Assembly: GCA_018647765.1 (NCBI GenBank)
Contig: JABGSN010000061.1
Span: forward strand, 1 to 57,499
DNA length: 57,499 nt
Source: Oceanospirillaceae bacterium
Lineage (GTDB): Bacteria; Pseudomonadota; Gammaproteobacteria; Pseudomonadales; Balneatricaceae
Reading direction: 5' to 3'
Shown: positions 20,745 to 30,214 of the stretch, in pieces
Layout: each line of letters starts with the position of its first letter
How positions within the stretch are numbered: the stretch's first letter is position 1
Position numbers and translations under genes: made by a program
The notes under the pieces: model-generated
Databases searched by the model: none
What the model saw: only the letters and a program-made list of their open reading frames with translations
What the model was told of the DNA's origin: nothing

Positions 20745-21953
20745 TTGGATACCACTACTAGTGCAGTCGCCACCCTGGTGCAAAGTTCCAACACCTTATT
20801 CATTTTGCTAGGCGCCATTATGGTGCTTGCCATGCACGCAGGCTTTGCCTTTCTAGAGGTCGGCACGGTACGCCATAAAAACCAAGTCAATGCGCTGGTA
20901 AAGATTATGACCGACTTTGGTTTTTCTTGCCTGGCCTACTTCTTTATGGGCTATTGGATCGCCTACGACCAACACTTCTTTGCCAGTGCCCAAGCATTAA
21001 GTGCCAACAATGGTTATGAACTGGTAAAATTCTTCTTCTTGATGACCTTTGCAGCAGCCATACCGGCGATTATTTCTGGTGGTATTGCTGAGCGAGCTCG
21101 GTTTTGGCCATTGCTAGTGGCCTCTGCGTTAACCGTAGGTCTGGTGTACCCGCTGTTCGAAGGCATTGCCTGGAATGGGAACTACGGCTTCCAAAGCTGG
21201 TTAGAAGCTAGCTTTGGCGCTGGCTTTCACGATTTTGCGGGTTCTGTCGTTGTACACGGCGTTGGCGGCTGGTTGGCATTGGTAGCCGTAGTGCTTCTAG
21301 GCACTCGAAATGGCCGCTACCGTAAAGGCAAGTTAATGGCCTTTGCTCCTTCCAGCATCCCGTTTTTAGCCCTGGGTTCTTGGATATTAACCATTGGTTG
21401 GTTTGGCTTCAACGTGATGTCTGCACAAACCTTAGACGGCATCAGTGGCTTGGTGGCCGTGAACACACTAATGGCTATGGCTGGCGGCACTATCGCAGCC
21501 TTGGTAGTGGGTAAAAATGACCCTGGTTTCGTGCACAACGGCCCACTGGCTGGCTTAGTTGCAGTCTGCGCAGGTTCTGACCTAATGCACCCCATCGGCG
21601 CCTTAGCTGTAGGTTTAATTGCTGGCGGGTTGTTTGTATATGCCTTCATCCTTACGCAAAATCGCTGGAAGATCGATGACGTACTCGGTGTGTGGCCATT
21701 ACACGGCTTGTGTGGTGTGTGGGGTGGCATTGCCGCTGGCATCTTCGGTTTAGAAGCCTTAGGTGGCTTAGGTGGCGTTAGCTTGATGTCGCAACTCATA
21801 GGCACGGCACTGGGCCTAACCATCGCCGTCGTCGGTGGTATACTAGTGTATGGCGGTGTGAAAATGGCGGTAGGCTTGCGTTTAAGCGAAGAACAAGAGT
21901 TTAACGGCGCCGACTTAAGTATTCATAAAATCGGCGCTACGTCGGCTGACTAA
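20745..21953 (+). CDS. amtB: Ammonium transporter
   Basis: A 402-aa inner-membrane Amt/MEP/Rh-family channel with about 11 hydrophobic helices. The conserved pore histidines are in GSVVVHGVGGW (about residue 171) and WPLHGLCGVWGG (about residue 320). The start is TTG at 20745, supported by GAGGAG 5 bp upstream. No glnK (PII) gene is adjacent, unlike the common glnK-amtB pair. It is preceded by a sigma-54 promoter match and converges on rlmKL. Confidence 0.97.
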   Translation: MDTTTSAVATLVQSSNTLFILLGAIMVLAMHAGFAFLEVGTVRHKNQVNALVKIMTDFGFSCLAYFFMGYWIAYDQHFFASAQALSANNGYELVKFFFLMTFAAAIPAIISGGIAERARFWPLLVASALTVGLVYPLFEGIAWNGNYGFQSWLEASFGAGFHDFAGSVVVHGVGGWLALVAVVLLGTRNGRYRKGKLMAFAPSSIPFLALGSWILTIGWFGFNVMSAQTLDGISGLVAVNTLMAMAGGTIAALVVGKNDPGFVHNGPLAGLVAVCAGSDLMHPIGALAVGLIAGGLFVYAFILTQNRWKIDDVLGVWPLHGLCGVWGGIAAGIFGLEALGGLGGVSLMSQLIGTALGLTIAVVGGILVYGGVKMAVGLRLSEEQEFNGADLSIHKIGATSAD

Positions 21954-21956
21954 CCG

Positions 21957-24308
21957 CTAGCCTTTATCTAACCAAGGATTAAAGCTCGCTTTTTCCTTGG
22001 TTTCTGGCTCAGCCTCTGGCTTAGCAGCCACCACCTCAGCTCGCGCAACAGGCTTATCAGCCAATTGGGCGGCTTCCCTAGCCTTAGCGGCCGGTTGAGA
22101 CGTTGCATAGTCTGCGTTATAGAATTCCGACTCCACAACCACTTCAGGCTTATACTTACGAATTTCCCAACAGCGGTGAATTTTCTTATTGCGACCAAAG
22201 TCCTTGTCTAAGGTTTGCTCGCTAATATCTACAACATGGTTGTGCTGCTCTACCTTTTCATCCAATTCGAAGCGGCGGTAATTAGTAGAGAAGATTAACA
22301 ACCCATCTTCGGCTAACAAGTCCATCACCTTATGGATCATCCACGCATGGTCACGCTGCACGTCTAATACACCTATCATTTTCTTTGAATTAGAAAAGGT
22401 CGGTGGATCAAGGAAAATTAAGTCATATTCACCTTTATGACTCTTAATAAACTCCATACAATCATGCTGTTCAAAACGATGCACTTGATCACTAAAACCG
22501 TTTAAAGCAAGGTTCTTTTTACCCCAGGATAAGTACGTCGCAGACATGTCCACACTTAAGGACTTATGGGCACCACCTTGTATCGCATGCATGGTGGCTG
22601 TGCCGGTATAACAAAACAAATTCAGGAAACGCTTAGCATGTGCCTGTTGTTGGATTTTTTGGCGTACTGGGCGATGGTCTAAAAATAAGCCTGTGTCTAA
22701 ATAATCATTAAGATTGACCAGCAGCTTACAGCCACCCTCTTGCACCTGTATATACTCGCCTTTCTCATCGTGTGTTTGGTATTGATCTTTACCGGTTTGT
22801 TGACGACGCTGCTTCAACACAATACGTTCGGCCGGAATTTGCATGGCCTGTGGCAACGCCAACATAACCTCTTCTAAACGTCGCTGAGCCTTGTCTGCAT
22901 CAACGGTCTTAGGCGCGGCATATTCTTGCACATGCAACCAATCACCATAAACATCGATAGCCACTGCGTACTCGGGCATGTCGGCATCGTATAGGCGGTA
23001 ACATTCAATTTTTTGTTGCTTCACCCATTTACTAAACTGCTTACGGTTTTTCACCACCCGGTTAGCAAACATTTGCGCACCTTCACTGAGGGCTTGCAAT
23101 GGGATTTCACCGGTGGCTTCTCGGCGATCGGCAAATCGGTTAGTTGATTCTAGGTTATACATTAACAACGAACTTTTAATGGCACCATTGTAAAACGCAT
23201 ATTGTTTATGGGAGCGCAAACCCACGGCTTTGCCTAGCTCTAAGTTGCCGGTAAATACACCTAACTGCCAGCCAACAAAATCCTGACTTAGGCGCTCACC
23301 CAAGTGCTGGTATAAATACTGAATGTCGGCTACTTCACTCAACCGCTCACCGTAAGGTGGATTGGTAATCACCAAGCCCACTTGCTGTTCAGCCTTGTGA
23401 GTCAACGGTTTTAAATCTTTAAGCTCTCTATGACTCACGCGAATACGGTCTGTCATGCCAGCTTGCTTTAGGTTTTCACGACACTTAGAGACCGCTTTTG
23501 GCTGGCCGTCATAACCATGGATTTCGCTGGTAGAAGCGGCTTCGCCTGCTTCTCTGCGTAGCTCTGCGGCATCCCAAACTTCACGCCATAGCTCTACATT
23601 GTGCTGCTTCCACGTTTGTAAACCAAAACGCCAGCGTAACAAACCAGGCGCTGTGTCAGAAGCTATCATGGCCGCTTCGATCAAAAACGTACCCGAACCA
23701 CACATAGGATCCATTAACGGCTTACCCGCGGCAGCCATAGCTGGCCAGCCAGCACGAATCAACAATGCTGCAGCCAAGTTTTCTTTTAGTGGTGCCATAC
23801 CGCCTTCTCGGCGATAGCCACGTTTGTGCAAACTCTCGCCGGATAAGTCGAGGCTAATACGTACTCGACCTTTAGTGACAAACACGTTAATACGAATATC
23901 GGGTTCTTGTTTGGAAATATTAGGTCGTAACTCACCCTTAGCGCGGAATTGATCAACAACCGCATCTTTGACTTTAAGCGCACCAAAGTGGGTATTGTCG
24001 ATGCCTCGCATGCGGCCGGCGTAGTCGACTAAGAAGGTTTGATCACTATCAAAGTGTTCAGTCCAATCCACCTTACCTATGGCATCATAAAGCTCGTCTA
24101 CGCTATCTACGGCTTCGTCGTGTAACAACATCAATACGCGGTTAGCCAAACGGCTCCACAAACAGGCGCTGTAACCTACTTTTAAGTCACCATTAAAATA
24201 GACCCCGCCTTGGGTTAGCTTGATATCTTCAGCACCTAAGGGGCTAAGTTCATCAGCTAGGATAGACTCCATGGCTTTGGGACAAGTGGCAAAAAAGGCG
24301 TAGGTCAT
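21957..24308 (-). CDS. rlmL: 23S rRNA m2G2445/m7G2069 methyltransferase RlmKL
   Basis: A bifunctional enzyme with two methyltransferase domains. A THUMP-containing N-terminal half carries the NPPYGERL motif (m2G2445, about residue 315). The C-terminal half carries LDPPTFSNSKKM (m7G2069, about residue 634). I start it at the ATG at 24308 (MTYAFFATCPKAMES), where family similarity begins. The frame extends 31 codons upstream through a palindrome and is probably noncoding there. No strong ribosome-binding site is visible. The C-terminus has an Ala/Glu/Lys-rich tail of about 50 residues. Confidence 0.95.
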   Translation of the reverse strand: MTYAFFATCPKAMESILADELSPLGAEDIKLTQGGVYFNGDLKVGYSACLWSRLANRVLMLLHDEAVDSVDELYDAIGKVDWTEHFDSDQTFLVDYAGRMRGIDNTHFGALKVKDAVVDQFRAKGELRPNISKQEPDIRINVFVTKGRVRISLDLSGESLHKRGYRREGGMAPLKENLAAALLIRAGWPAMAAAGKPLMDPMCGSGTFLIEAAMIASDTAPGLLRWRFGLQTWKQHNVELWREVWDAAELRREAGEAASTSEIHGYDGQPKAVSKCRENLKQAGMTDRIRVSHRELKDLKPLTHKAEQQVGLVITNPPYGERLSEVADIQYLYQHLGERLSQDFVGWQLGVFTGNLELGKAVGLRSHKQYAFYNGAIKSSLLMYNLESTNRFADRREATGEIPLQALSEGAQMFANRVVKNRKQFSKWVKQQKIECYRLYDADMPEYAVAIDVYGDWLHVQEYAAPKTVDADKAQRRLEEVMLALPQAMQIPAERIVLKQRRQQTGKDQYQTHDEKGEYIQVQEGGCKLLVNLNDYLDTGLFLDHRPVRQKIQQQAHAKRFLNLFCYTGTATMHAIQGGAHKSLSVDMSATYLSWGKKNLALNGFSDQVHRFEQHDCMEFIKSHKGEYDLIFLDPPTFSNSKKMIGVLDVQRDHAWMIHKVMDLLAEDGLLIFSTNYRRFELDEKVEQHNHVVDISEQTLDKDFGRNKKIHRCWEIRKYKPEVVVESEFYNADYATSQPAAKAREAAQLADKPVARAEVVAAKPEAEPETKEKASFNPWLDKG

Positions 24309-24372
24309 AGGAAAGTACTGCAGTGATAAAAGTGGAGGCGCAGTATAACACCAAATGTATGCTGAGGTAGGA

Positions 24373-24395
24373 GTTCCCGTGCAAGGCACGGGAAC
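24373..24395. repeat. Perfect 10-bp inverted repeat upstream of rlmKL
   Basis: GTTCCCGTGC and GCACGGGAAC are separated by 3 nt (AAG). It lies between the end of the Yip1-type gene and the start of rlmKL. No T-run follows on either strand, so it may be an mRNA processing element, an operator or a dispersed repeat unit. Confidence 0.6.
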
Positions 24396-24411
24396 TAGCA
24401 TCTAAAGAACG

Positions 24412-25011
24412 TTAGGCAATAACTAGAGGCAAGAAAGTAGCAGACAGTACGACGGCAGTAATAAGCAAACCCACCAACACACAAAGGCCAACAGTAACGA
24501 TAGAAATGCTAAAGAAGAACCCACGCTCTTCAGAAACGTTCATCATCACCGGCACGCCTACGAACATGAGGTAACAAGACATGGCTGTGGCGGCCATAAT
24601 CACGCCCACGTCGAGCCATAAAATAGGTAACAAACCAACCACACCAGCGATGAGCACGGGTGAAGCAACAAATGTAGCCAACACCATGCAGGTATCAAAA
24701 CTTGAGCGGGAGCCGTAAGTGCGCTCCATCCAATGGATACCGGTGGCTAAACCAGCAACGCCCACAAGAATCGCCAAATACATGGCCACAGCAATAGGCA
24801 GCGCACTGGCAATGGTTAAGGTGTGGTAAGCACTGCCGCCATGGCTCCAGCCCATTTGCGTGGTGCCGATAAAAAAAGCAGCGGGTGGAATCAAGGCCAG
24901 CCAGATAAGCTGGGCTGTGTAACAGTGTATAAGGGTGTAGTTTTGGCGACGAATTCGACGCCACGCTCGTTGGGGCTGGTATACCAGATCCCAAATGTAT
25001 TCAAAGATCAT
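24412..25011 (-). CDS. Yip1-family inner membrane protein
   Basis: A 199-aa protein with five hydrophobic segments after a short charged N-terminus (WDLVYQPQRAWRRIRRQN). This is the pattern of bacterial Yip1-domain proteins common in pseudomonads and Oceanospirillales. Molecular function is unknown. It stands alone between rlmKL and cyoE, with 174 bp of AT-rich DNA upstream in which I see no other gene. Confidence 0.7.
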   Translation of the reverse strand: MIFEYIWDLVYQPQRAWRRIRRQNYTLIHCYTAQLIWLALIPPAAFFIGTTQMGWSHGGSAYHTLTIASALPIAVAMYLAILVGVAGLATGIHWMERTYGSRSSFDTCMVLATFVASPVLIAGVVGLLPILWLDVGVIMAATAMSCYLMFVGVPVMMNVSEERGFFFSISIVTVGLCVLVGLLITAVVLSATFLPLVIA

Positions 25012-25185
25012 AATTATTCCAATCTGGATTATTTTTATTAGTCAGATATGCAACACAAAATCATTCATCAAACTTATAACGAATATCGTTTATATTGCAC
25101 CTCTTGTATAGCAAATTTAGCTAAACAAAGAAAGACAAAACTACCCAAATTATGATTTTCATGAGCCTTAAATCGTTAACCCAGA

Positions 25186-26079
25186 TTAAATCGGCAAATA
25201 GTGGTCTACAAGCAACAATACAAACAACACCATTAGGTAAATGATTGAAAACCAAAAGGTCTTCATAGCCTGCTGATAAGCACCACGATAGAGTTTCCAA
25301 GCCCAATAGAGGAAACGTACATTGAGCACAGTAACGCCGACCAAGTAGATAAATCCACTCATACCTACGACATAGGGCAACATGGTGGAAATGACCAATA
25401 ACACGGTATACAGCAACACTTGCAAGCCGGTAAATTCTAGGCCGTGGGTGACCGGTAACATCGGCACTTCCACTTTGGCATATTCATCACGTTTATGAAT
25501 CGCTAAGGCCCAAAAATGGGGTGGCGTCCAGGTGTAAATAATCAACACCAATAACAACGCATTGGGATCTACGGTACCCGTCACAGCCGCCCAACCTAAC
25601 AACGGTGGCATGGCACCAGCGATACCGCCAATAACAATATTTTGCGGTGTGGCGCGTTTCAGGTAGAGGGTATAAACCAGCGCATACCCCACCGACGACG
25701 CCAAGGTTAGCCAAGCGGTCAGCGAATTAATGAATACATACAGAACACCGATGCCCACCACCGCTAACACAGCGGCGAAAATCAACGCATGGATTGGTTC
25801 TACTTTGCCTTTTGCCACGGGTCGATTGTGGGTACGGCCCATTTGGCCATCAATACGGCGATCGATGACATGATTCACCACGGCTGCAGACGCAGCCGTC
25901 ATAGCAATGCCTAAGTTTCCCCACACCAGCACATCCCAAGGCACCATGCCGGGCACGGCCATAAACATACCCACCAGTGACGTGAGCAGCATTAACAACA
26001 CCACATTGGGCTTACACATTTCGTAATAATCACGCCAATTGAGCTTAGGGCTTGTGGCACTCGTTTCAAAACTCATCAA
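25186..26079 (-). CDS. cyoE: Heme O synthase (protoheme IX farnesyltransferase)
   Basis: A 297-aa UbiA-family prenyltransferase that adds farnesyl to heme B. Multiple transmembrane helices and the Asp-rich [19 protein letters not shown] motif are present. With CtaA it makes heme A for the aa3 oxidase of this operon. Its start overlaps ctaA by 14 bp; the second Met at 26076 is an alternative start. Last gene of the cox cluster. Confidence 0.96.
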   Translation of the reverse strand: MMSFETSATSPKLNWRDYYEMCKPNVVLLMLLTSLVGMFMAVPGMVPWDVLVWGNLGIAMTAASAAVVNHVIDRRIDGQMGRTHNRPVAKGKVEPIHALIFAAVLAVVGIGVLYVFINSLTAWLTLASSVGYALVYTLYLKRATPQNIVIGGIAGAMPPLLGWAAVTGTVDPNALLLVLIIYTWTPPHFWALAIHKRDEYAKVEVPMLPVTHGLEFTGLQVLLYTVLLVISTMLPYVVGMSGFIYLVGVTVLNVRFLYWAWKLYRGAYQQAMKTFWFSIIYLMVLFVLLLVDHYLPI

Positions 26080-27118
26080 GCTGTCCTCGGCCAGAGTTGA
26101 CCACGTAATTAAGGCTTACGGTAAGTACAAATAGACATGCACCACCAAAATTGTGCGCCACAGCCACCGGCAAAGGCAATAGATAAAATATGTTTGCCAA
26201 ACCTAAGGCAAACTGCAGCATAAATAACACAATAAAGCCTAAGCCAAAACGGCGTAACCGGCGATCTTGCTGGCGCATCAAACGATAACTAATAAGCAGC
26301 AAATACAATCCCAGTACAATAGCGCCGTAGCGATGCAAGACATGAATCGCTTGGCGCGCCTCACTGTTCATCAAACCACCAAGGTAATTTGGCCCCAGAG
26401 ACTGGGTCAGATTAAAACCTTGAGAAAAATCCATTGCGGGCCACCAAGAACCATTACAATCAGGCAAGCTGGAACAGGCTAAGGCCGCATAGTTAGAACT
26501 CATCCAACCACCCAGAAACACCTGCAACACCACTAACAACAGGGCCATAAACGCCCACAATTTAAGGCGACCATGGCGCATATTAGTTAAACATACGGGT
26601 TGAGTTGCTCTGGCCATTCGGCGTAACTTAATAAGCAGCAAGGTCAACAAGCTGGCAGTAATAAAACCGCCAAACAGGTGCGCCGTAACCACCTGAGGCC
26701 AAAGCTTCCAGGTGACGGTCCAAGCGCCAAATGCACCTTGCAGAATGACCACCGCTAACAGCGTTTGGGTCAGTCCAAACGGATAATATAAGCGCTTGCG
26801 CTGAGCCCAAGAAAAGGCCGCTAAAATCAATATCACCAAGCCTAATGTAGAGGCAAAATAACGGTGCGTCATTTCCATCCAACCTTTGGCAGGTTCAACC
26901 GGCGCGTCAGGGAACAAGGCTTGGGCCGTGGCTATTTCAGCAGCTGTTTCTGGCACCAATATAGAGCCGTAACAACCAGGCCAGTCGGGACAACCCAAAC
27001 CTGCATCAGCCAACCGTGTCCACGACCCAAGCACGATTACGCAGGTCACAAGTGCCAACGCAATGTAAGTTAAATATAGACTCCACTTGGGAGCTGTAAC
27101 TGAGGTATGCAGAGTCAT
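26066..27118 (-). CDS. ctaA: Heme A synthase (COX15/CtaA)
   Basis: A 350-aa membrane enzyme that oxidises heme O to heme A. It has about eight transmembrane helices, conserved histidines ([22 protein letters not shown]) and paired cysteines in [12 protein letters not shown] and [14 protein letters not shown]. It lies 3 bp after the SCO-like gene and overlaps cyoE. Confidence 0.96.
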   Translation of the reverse strand: MTLHTSVTAPKWSLYLTYIALALVTCVIVLGSWTRLADAGLGCPDWPGCYGSILVPETAAEIATAQALFPDAPVEPAKGWMEMTHRYFASTLGLVILILAAFSWAQRKRLYYPFGLTQTLLAVVILQGAFGAWTVTWKLWPQVVTAHLFGGFITASLLTLLLIKLRRMARATQPVCLTNMRHGRLKLWAFMALLLVVLQVFLGGWMSSNYAALACSSLPDCNGSWWPAMDFSQGFNLTQSLGPNYLGGLMNSEARQAIHVLHRYGAIVLGLYLLLISYRLMRQQDRRLRRFGLGFIVLFMLQFALGLANIFYLLPLPVAVAHNFGGACLFVLTVSLNYVVNSGRGQLDEF

Positions 27119-27121
27119 TGA

Positions 27122-27676
27122 TTAGCCTATGTTGGAGTTTTTAAGCAGTTTCTTTAAGTCTTTAAGTAATTTTTTACCTACAAAGTCAGCACCGTAATGC
27201 ATCATTATGTTACCCAAAGGGTCAACTAAATAAATGCCTGAACCCTTAACGAAGGTATCTGGCATTAGGCTCTGTAACTGAATCAAAGCGGGGTAATCTA
27301 CGGCCATCTGGGTTTTGTCTTGGCCTTGTTGATTAACAATTAGGCGCGTCACTCGATGCGCTTCTTTGCCCAACGCCACATGAATCTGGCGTAATAAGTG
27401 CATCGCTTCCGCACAAGCGGCTAAGCATTCGGGCTGCGCTAGGTGAATCACGAGCCAACGTTTATCGGCCTCCTGTTGAGACCAATGGCGGCTATCTGCG
27501 GTCTGTAATTGCGCATCTTGCAACTGTTGCGGTGGCAATAACAACTCACCGAAATTTGTCCTACCGTCAGGCACTGCCCAAAGGTTAAAATACATGATCA
27601 TGGCAATCATTAATGGGATTGCAGTCACCGCAAACACAGCGTACAAGGTAAATCGATTACTTTTATTGGAACTCAT
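27122..27676 (-). CDS. SCO-like cytochrome oxidase assembly protein (putative)
   Basis: From the ATG at 27676 (AAAGG upstream) this is a 184-aa protein with one N-terminal transmembrane anchor and a periplasmic domain. ECLAACAEAM contains a CxxxC pair as in SCO/SenC copper chaperones, and IYLVDPLGNIMMHYG resembles the SCO C-terminal strand. I do not see the third copper-ligand histidine clearly, so activity is uncertain. Position between surf1 and ctaA supports a role in oxidase biogenesis. The frame extends 68 codons further upstream over surf1, but those codons are not likely to be translated. Confidence 0.75.
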   Translation of the reverse strand: MSSNKSNRFTLYAVFAVTAIPLMIAMIMYFNLWAVPDGRTNFGELLLPPQQLQDAQLQTADSRHWSQQEADKRWLVIHLAQPECLAACAEAMHLLRQIHVALGKEAHRVTRLIVNQQGQDKTQMAVDYPALIQLQSLMPDTFVKGSGIYLVDPLGNIMMHYGADFVGKKLLKDLKKLLKNSNIG

Positions 27677-27711
27677 TGATGTGCCTTTAATTATTTTTTT
27701 AGTATCTTTGA

Positions 27712-28419
27712 CTAACGTAATGGCGAATAAAATACTCGATAAATATATAGTAAACAAAGGGTTAAAGCTAGGCCAAACCATTGCCATGCATAGCCCAAAT
27801 GTTTTGCAGCGGTCATGCTGCTGGCCTGCCAGTGAGGTGTCAATAACGCGGGGCTCGGCGCGTCCAACATTAGCACCCAAGGTAACAGCGGGCGCTTAAA
27901 TTGTTGCTGTAACTGAGGCAAATCCAACGCTTGTACCAATTGAGGATAATCACTGGTATAAACATCCGCTGCCAATTGATAAGGGTTAGCGGTTGTCGGC
28001 ACTAATCGACCGGTTAAGGTGATATCGCCCTCAGGCCACTGCATGTATGGCAACGGGTTACGCTGGCCGTTGGAGGCAAACCAGCCTCGATTGACCAATA
28101 ATAACTCAGGCCCAACTGCCACCACACCGATTACATCGTACCCCACCTTGCCCTTTACCACTTGATTGTCTCTAAACCAGACGTAGGGCTTGATAAACTG
28201 AGCGTTGAGTGTCACCCTTTGATGATCTGCCAAAGCAGTTAAGCGGTCGCCAGGTGCCCTAGGGAGTGCCTGTTCTAAGGCCGCCAGACTCAAAACAAGC
28301 TCATCTTTTTGTTGTGCTCGATCAAGTTGCCAAATGCCTAAGACCAACGTCAGCGGCAAAAAAAACAAGGTGAATAGAGATAAAGCCCAATGGTGCCTTA
28401 CTTTAGTTACAACCATCAT
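27712..28419 (-). CDS. SURF1-family cytochrome oxidase assembly protein
   Basis: SURF1 proteins help insert heme A into subunit I. The N-terminal transmembrane helix is followed by the family motif LGIWQLDRAQQK, and a second helix lies at the C-terminus. NRGWFASN is also characteristic. The start is one of two adjacent ATGs at 28419/28416. A TTG further upstream at 28429-28431 is less likely. Its start is only 26 bp from the start of the divergent DUF2909 gene. Confidence 0.92.
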   Translation of the reverse strand: MMVVTKVRHHWALSLFTLFFLPLTLVLGIWQLDRAQQKDELVLSLAALEQALPRAPGDRLTALADHQRVTLNAQFIKPYVWFRDNQVVKGKVGYDVIGVVAVGPELLLVNRGWFASNGQRNPLPYMQWPEGDITLTGRLVPTTANPYQLAADVYTSDYPQLVQALDLPQLQQQFKRPLLPWVLMLDAPSPALLTPHWQASSMTAAKHLGYAWQWFGLALTLCLLYIYRVFYSPLR

Positions 28420-28445
28420 GAAATACACCAACTGAGGTTCTTCGT

Positions 28446-28661
28446 ATGATCAAAATTGTGATTGCCATAATACTGTTATTGGCGCTAATAAGTCTCACCA
28501 GTGGCTTCTTCTTTTTAATCAAAGACGGCAGCAAATCTACCCGCCTACTGACGTCGTTAAAATACCGTATCGGCCTTATCGTGCTTTTAATTGCAGTTGT
28601 CATCTATGGCTTTTGGAGTGGCCAATTAGTCACCCATTCACCTTGGGCTGGTATTCATTAA
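28446..28661 (+). CDS. DUF2909 twin-transmembrane protein
   Basis: A 71-aa protein with two hydrophobic helices (residues about 3-25 and 43-60) separated by a basic loop (KDGSKSTRLLTSLKYR). This is the DUF2909 family found next to cytochrome c oxidase genes. GAGG lies 8 bp before the ATG. It is the only gene on the plus strand inside the otherwise minus-strand cox cluster, wedged between coxC and surf1. Function unknown. Confidence 0.8.
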   Translation: MIKIVIAIILLLALISLTSGFFFLIKDGSKSTRLLTSLKYRIGLIVLLIAVVIYGFWSGQLVTHSPWAGIH

Positions 28662-28688
28662 AAAAGGCAGCCTTAACGCTGCCTTTTT
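28661..28688. terminator. Bidirectional terminator, DUF2909 gene / coxC
   Basis: An 11-bp perfect stem (AAAAAGGCAGC with GCTGCCTTTTT) and a 6-nt loop. It has A and T runs on both sides and lies between convergent genes. It would end coxBDGC transcription before surf1. Confidence 0.9.
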
Positions 28689-28705
28689 AAGTTACCAAGG
28701 GCTGT

Positions 28706-29593
28706 TTACATGATGTAAACGAAGATAAACAAACCGATCCAAACCATGTCCACAAAGTGCCAATACCAAGCGGCAGCTTCAAAGCCAAAATGTTGTTCTG
28801 GCGTAAAGTGACCCTTACAAATACGTAGCCACATAATAAACAGGATAAACGCACCAATGGTGACGTGAGCGCCGTGGAAACCGGTAAGCATGAAGAAGGT
28901 TGAACCATAGATACCTGAATCTAAGGTTAAGCCTAATTCTGAATAGGCTTCAATGTATTCCAACACTTGGTAATAAACAAAGATGGCGCCAAGAATCACA
29001 GTGAATGCCAACCAGAAGATGGTGCGGCCACGCTGCATCGCCCTTAGGGCATGGTGCGCAAAGGTGAGCGTGACACTTGAAGACATCAATAACACAGTAT
29101 TAAGTAGCGGGATGTGCCACGGGTCGATAACAGCATTAGGGCCTGGTAAATCGGCACCTGCAGGGTTATTAAACATAGGCCACGAATAATCAAAGCTGGG
29201 CCACAACATGTGACTAACACCCTTATCGCCTTGGCCATCTAACCATGGTCCAGCCCACTGACGAACATAAAGCAGCGCACCAAAGAAGGCAGCAAAAAAC
29301 ATCACCTCAGAGAAGATAAACCAACTCATGCCCCAACGGAAAGACCGGTCCATTTGTGGGCTGTACATGCCCGCACGGCTTTCGGTCACGACTTTACTGA
29401 ACCACGTAAAGAGCACGTAGGCTAATAGCAGGGCCCCTGCAAAAAACACATAATGCGGAAATGCGTAACCCGATTCGCCTGCACTCATTTGGTTCATCAT
29501 GCCACCGGCGCCTGATGCCATACCAAACAAACCTAAACTTGCCATAATTGGAAAGTGACTGCTTTCTGGTACGTAATAACTGGATGTTGCCAT
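28706..29593 (-). CDS. coxC: Cytochrome c oxidase subunit III
   Basis: A 295-aa membrane subunit with seven predicted helices. Family motifs include SEVMFFAAFFGALLY (with the conserved Glu), FHGAHVTIGA, and WYWHFVDMVWIGLFIFVYIM at the C-terminus. It follows ctaG. Confidence 0.97.
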   Translation of the reverse strand: MATSSYYVPESSHFPIMASLGLFGMASGAGGMMNQMSAGESGYAFPHYVFFAGALLLAYVLFTWFSKVVTESRAGMYSPQMDRSFRWGMSWFIFSEVMFFAAFFGALLYVRQWAGPWLDGQGDKGVSHMLWPSFDYSWPMFNNPAGADLPGPNAVIDPWHIPLLNTVLLMSSSVTLTFAHHALRAMQRGRTIFWLAFTVILGAIFVYYQVLEYIEAYSELGLTLDSGIYGSTFFMLTGFHGAHVTIGAFILFIMWLRICKGHFTPEQHFGFEAAAWYWHFVDMVWIGLFIFVYIM

Positions 29594-29668
29594 GTATTGC
29601 TCCTTGGTCGAAGACTTATTATTGGGCTGTAAAATACAGCCTTAAATTTATTTTAAAAGGCGTAAAAC

Positions 29669-30214
29669 CTACTTTTCAGCAAAGGCTCCCGCATCAAATA
29701 TAGTATAAGACATGGTCACCGTACGAATATGTGGCGGCAGCTTTGAGTCAAGAGCAAAGATGAGTGGCATTTTACGCCCTTCTCCTGCTGCTAACGTTTG
29801 CTGACTGAAACAGAAACATTCTGTTTTTTGCACATACTCCGTGGCTTCCGACGGCGATACACTGGGTACCGCTTGGCCTACCATGTCTTTCTGAGTTGGG
29901 TTTAACGCCCAAAACTCCACCTGCGTCCATGCCCCTGGGTGAACTTCAATTTCCTCTTGAAGTGCTTCAAACTCCCACGGCATACCCGCATTATTTGTAG
30001 TAATAAACTGCACTTTTATGGTACGGGTGGTATCTACCCACTGCTCAACGCGTTCAACAGGACCGGTAATCTTACCGTTAATACCTGTAAATTCGCAAAA
30101 CACATCGTACAAAGGCACCAATGCAAAGCCAAAGCCAAACATGGCAACCGCCGCCAACACCAGCTTTAAGGCGGTTTTACCTGCCTTAAAGCTGGTTTTT
30201 GGTGAGTCTGTCAC
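29669..30214 (-). CDS. ctaG: Cytochrome c oxidase assembly protein CtaG/Cox11
   Basis: A copper chaperone for the CuB site of subunit I, 181 aa. An N-terminal membrane anchor is followed by a periplasmic domain with the copper-binding ECFCFSQQTL motif and the PLYDVFCEFTG segment. Its ATG overlaps the ctaD stop by one base (TAATG). Confidence 0.96.
   Translation of the reverse strand: MTDSPKTSFKAGKTALKLVLAAVAMFGFGFALVPLYDVFCEFTGINGKITGPVERVEQWVDTTRTIKVQFITTNNAGMPWEFEALQEEIEVHPGAWTQVEFWALNPTQKDMVGQAVPSVSPSEATEYVQKTECFCFSQQTLAAGEGRKMPLIFALDSKLPPHIRTVTMSYTIFDAGAFAEK

Noticed and set aside
21317-21823. 168-aa open frame opposite amtB
   Set aside because: Antisense shadow of a conserved gene; proline/lysine-rich, with no recognisable domain.
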